This document shows positions 5,536 to 7,397 of a stretch of 7,397 nt of DNA, in pieces. Each line of letters opens with the position of its first letter. Position 1 is the first letter of the stretch. The notes under the pieces were generated by a model that was given only the letters and a program-made list of their open reading frames with translations, searched no databases and was not told where the DNA came from. Source of the stretch: an uncultured Actinomyces sp. (lineage in GTDB: Bacteria > Actinomycetota > Actinomycetes > Actinomycetales > Actinomycetaceae); the NCBI GenBank assembly GCA_915069725.1, contig CAJZFF010000080.1, positions 1 through 7,397 on the forward strand, written 5' to 3'. Made by a program: the position numbers and the translations under genes.

Positions 5536-7397
5536 TCAGAAGACCGCGGTGCGCTCGGGGTAGTAGCAGGCGACGTCGTGGTCCTCGCCCTGGGAGCGGA
5601 ACTCCGGCATGGCTCCCAGGCAGGCCGAGCGCTCGTCGTCGGTGAGTCCTGAGGCGAACTTCGGGCAGCGGGTGCGGAAGCGGCAACCCGAGGGCGGGTT
5701 GGCGGGGCTGGGCATGTCGCCCTCCAGGACGATGCGGCTGCGGCTGCGCTCCTTGGCCGGGTCCGGGATGGGGATCGCCGAGAGCAGGGCCTGGGTGTAG
5801 GGGTGGGCCGGGGCCTCGAAGATGGTGTCGACGTCGCCGATCTCCACGATCCGCCCCAGGTACATGACAGCGACGCGGTCGGCGATGTGGCGCACCACTG
5901 ACAGGTCGTGGGCCACGAAGAGGTAGCTCAGGCCCATGGTGGCGCGCAGCTCGTCGAGCAGGTTGATGACGCCGGCCTGGATGGACACGTCCAGGGCGGA
6001 GACCGGCTCGTCGAGGACCAGGAGGCTGGGTTCGAGGGCCAGGGCGCGGGCAATGCCGATGCGCTGACGCTGCCCGCCGGAGAAGTTGCGCGGGTAGCGG
6101 TTGGCGTGACTGGGCTCGAGCCCGACGAGCTCCATGAGCTCCTCGATGCGCGGCCCGATATCGGCCTTCTTCCACCCGTTGGCCCGCAGCGGCTCGGCGA
6201 TGATGTCGAAGATCGGCAGGCGCGGGTCCAGAGAGGCCATGGGGTCCTGGAAGACGATCTGCAGGTCGCGGCGCACCTGGCGGCGCTGGGCCCGCCCCAG
6301 GTCGGCCGTGTCCTTGCCCAGGACCACGATCGTGCCCTCCTGGGGCCCCTGGAGGGAGAGGACCTCCATGAGGGTGGTGGTCTTGCCGCATCCGGACTCG
6401 CCGACCAGGGCCAGGGTCTCGCCCCGGCGGACGTCGAAGGAGACGCCGTCGACGGCGTGGACGGTGCCCACGCGTCTTTTGAAGACGGCGCCCTTCATGA
6501 GGGGGAACTCCTTGACGAGGTCGGTGACGCGCAGGACCTCGGGGCGCTCGGCGTGCGGCAGGCTCATGGTCTCGGGAGTCTTGAGAGCCGGCACGGGGTA
6601 GATGTGGGAGTAGTCGAGCTGGTCCCGCTCGATCTCGTCGCGGCGGTGGCAGGCCGAGTACTGGGAGCCGGAGCCGGCCTCCTGGCCGTCGGTCCCGTCG
6701 CGCTCCACGAGGGCGAGCTGCGGCTCGCCCTGGGCGCACTCGGCCTGGGCCATGGGGCAGCGGGGGATGAAGGGGCACCCTCGGGGCAGCTCGAGCAGGG
6801 AGGGCGGGTTGCCCTCCAGGGTGGCCAGAGCCGAGTCCTTGCGCGCGTCCAGACGGGGCAGGGAGCCGAGCAGGCCGATCGTGTAGGGCATGCGCGAGCG
6901 GTAGAAGATGTCGTCGACGTCGCCGGTCTCCACGATGCGCCCCGCGTACATGACGGCCACCCGGTCCGCCATGCCGGCCACGACCCCCAGGTCGTGGGTA
7001 ATCATGATGACGCCGGCACCGGTCTCCTTCTGGGCGGTGCGCAGCACGTCGAGGATCTGGGCCTGGATGGTGACGTCGAGAGCCGTGGTGGGCTCGTCGG
7101 CGATGATGAGATCGGGGTCGTTGGCGATCGCGATGGCGATGACGGCCCGCTGGCGCATGCCGCCGGAGAACTCGTGGGGGTAGGCCTTGGCACGCACCTG
7201 CGGGTTGGGGATGCCCACCAGGTCGAGCAACTCGACGGCGCGCTTGTGGGCGTCCGCCTCGCTCATCTCGGGCTGGTGGATCCGCAGGGCCTCGACGATC
7301 TGGGCGCCGACCGTGTACACGGGGGTCAGGGCGCTGAGCGGGTCCTGGAAGACCATGGCGACCTGGGAGCCGCGGATGCGGGACATGTAGCCGTCGG
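5536..7397 (-). CDS. Fused double ATPase of a peptide ABC transporter (Opp/Dpp type), 5' end outside the window
   Basis: At least 619 codons are visible; the frame is open to the edge, where DGY precedes the Met at 7386. Residues are counted from that Met. It hydrolyses ATP at the membrane to drive uptake. Half 1 keeps the Q-loop FQDP (13-16), signature FSGGM (73-77), Walker B LIIADEP (93-99) and switch His131; its Walker A lies outside the window. An oligopeptide-type C-terminal extension follows, with Cys204, 210, 217 and 246. Half 2 is complete: Walker [10 protein letters not shown] (329-337), FQDP (379-382), FSGGQ (435-439), Walker B LLVLDE (455-460), His493, and Cys568, 574, 589 and 607 near the end. 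Both halves look active. The fused form corresponds to DppD plus DppF and is common in actinobacteria. The first Met here is not the true start; roughly 70-90 residues are missing. Permeases are expected upstream. Confidence 0.96.
   Translation of the reverse strand, partial: DGYMSRIRGSQVAMVFQDPLSALTPVYTVGAQIVEALRIHQPEMSEADAHKRAVELLDLVGIPNPQVRAKAYPHEFSGGMRQRAVIAIAIANDPDLIIADEPTTALDVTIQAQILDVLRTAQKETGAGVIMITHDLGVVAGMADRVAVMYAGRIVETGDVDDIFYRSRMPYTIGLLGSLPRLDARKDSALATLEGNPPSLLELPRGCPFIPRCPMAQAECAQGEPQLALVERDGTDGQEAGSGSQYSACHRRDEIERDQLDYSHIYPVPALKTPETMSLPHAERPEVLRVTDLVKEFPLMKGAVFKRRVGTVHAVDGVSFDVRRGETLALVGESGCGKTTTLMEVLSLQGPQEGTIVVLGKDTADLGRAQRRQVRRDLQIVFQDPMASLDPRLPIFDIIAEPLRANGWKKADIGPRIEELMELVGLEPSHANRYPRNFSGGQRQRIGIARALALEPSLLVLDEPVSALDVSIQAGVINLLDELRATMGLSYLFVAHDLSVVRHIADRVAVMYLGRIVEIGDVDTIFEAPAHPYTQALLSAIPIPDPAKERSRSRIVLEGDMPSPANPPSGCRFRTRCPKFASGLTDDERSACLGAMPEFRSQGEDHDVACYYPERTAVF

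Noticed and set aside
3426..5645. A 739-codon open frame on the plus strand
   Set aside because: It lies opposite the binding-protein gene and parts of its neighbours. Its translation is a low-complexity Gly/Val/Leu/Asp-rich product, typical of the reverse frame of a high-GC gene. The minus-strand frame encodes clear family motifs.
5426..6778. A 450-codon minus-strand frame overlapping the ATPase gene
   Set aside because: It is an Arg/Pro/Gly/His-rich shifted frame. The ATPase frame over the same bases has complete Walker A, signature and Walker B motifs.

Overview
The window comes from a high-GC Gram-positive bacterium, most likely an actinobacterium of the Actinomyces type. Three things suggest this: nearly every third codon position in the flanking genes is G or C, the peptide-binding protein has a Tat-like lipoprotein signal, and the TypA and peptide-transporter proteins have an actinobacterial look. 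The genus is inference. All five supported genes are on the minus strand, so transcription runs from high to low coordinates. I see no convincing plus-strand gene, RNA gene, insertion sequence, phage gene or CRISPR array.

In transcription order, the window opens inside a peptide ABC transporter locus. A double-ATPase protein (7397-5536, 5' end outside the window) carries two complete halves of the Opp/Dpp type, except that the first Walker A lies outside. A 106-base gap (5430-5535) follows, holding a 12-bp tandem repeat and a compact hairpin. Next is a family 5 solute-binding lipoprotein (5429-3762). Four bases after its stop begins an undescribed membrane protein with a PH-like domain (3757-2993). 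A small stem-loop places the binding-protein stop codon in its stem and the putative GTG start of the PH-like gene in its loop. The binding protein would capture peptides outside the cell and the double ATPase would power uptake through two permeases, presumably encoded beyond the high-coordinate edge. The PH-like protein is probably co-translated with the binding protein, but its role is unknown.

After a 75-base gap comes a 12-segment MFS transporter (2917-1715). Its base composition and codon use are clearly less GC-biased than its neighbours, which suggests lateral acquisition. A 208-base gap (1507-1714) with three copies of a 10-bp repeat, a 10-bp palindrome and a possible promoter separates it from typA (1506-1, 3' end outside the window), the ribosome-associated GTPase TypA/BipA.

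Most of the window is ordinary, well-known families. The points most worth a second look are the PH-like protein tied to the peptide-binding protein, the repeats and hairpins in the gaps, the four-cysteine sets in both ATPase halves, and the foreign-looking transporter. I do not see strong evidence for a wholly new system.
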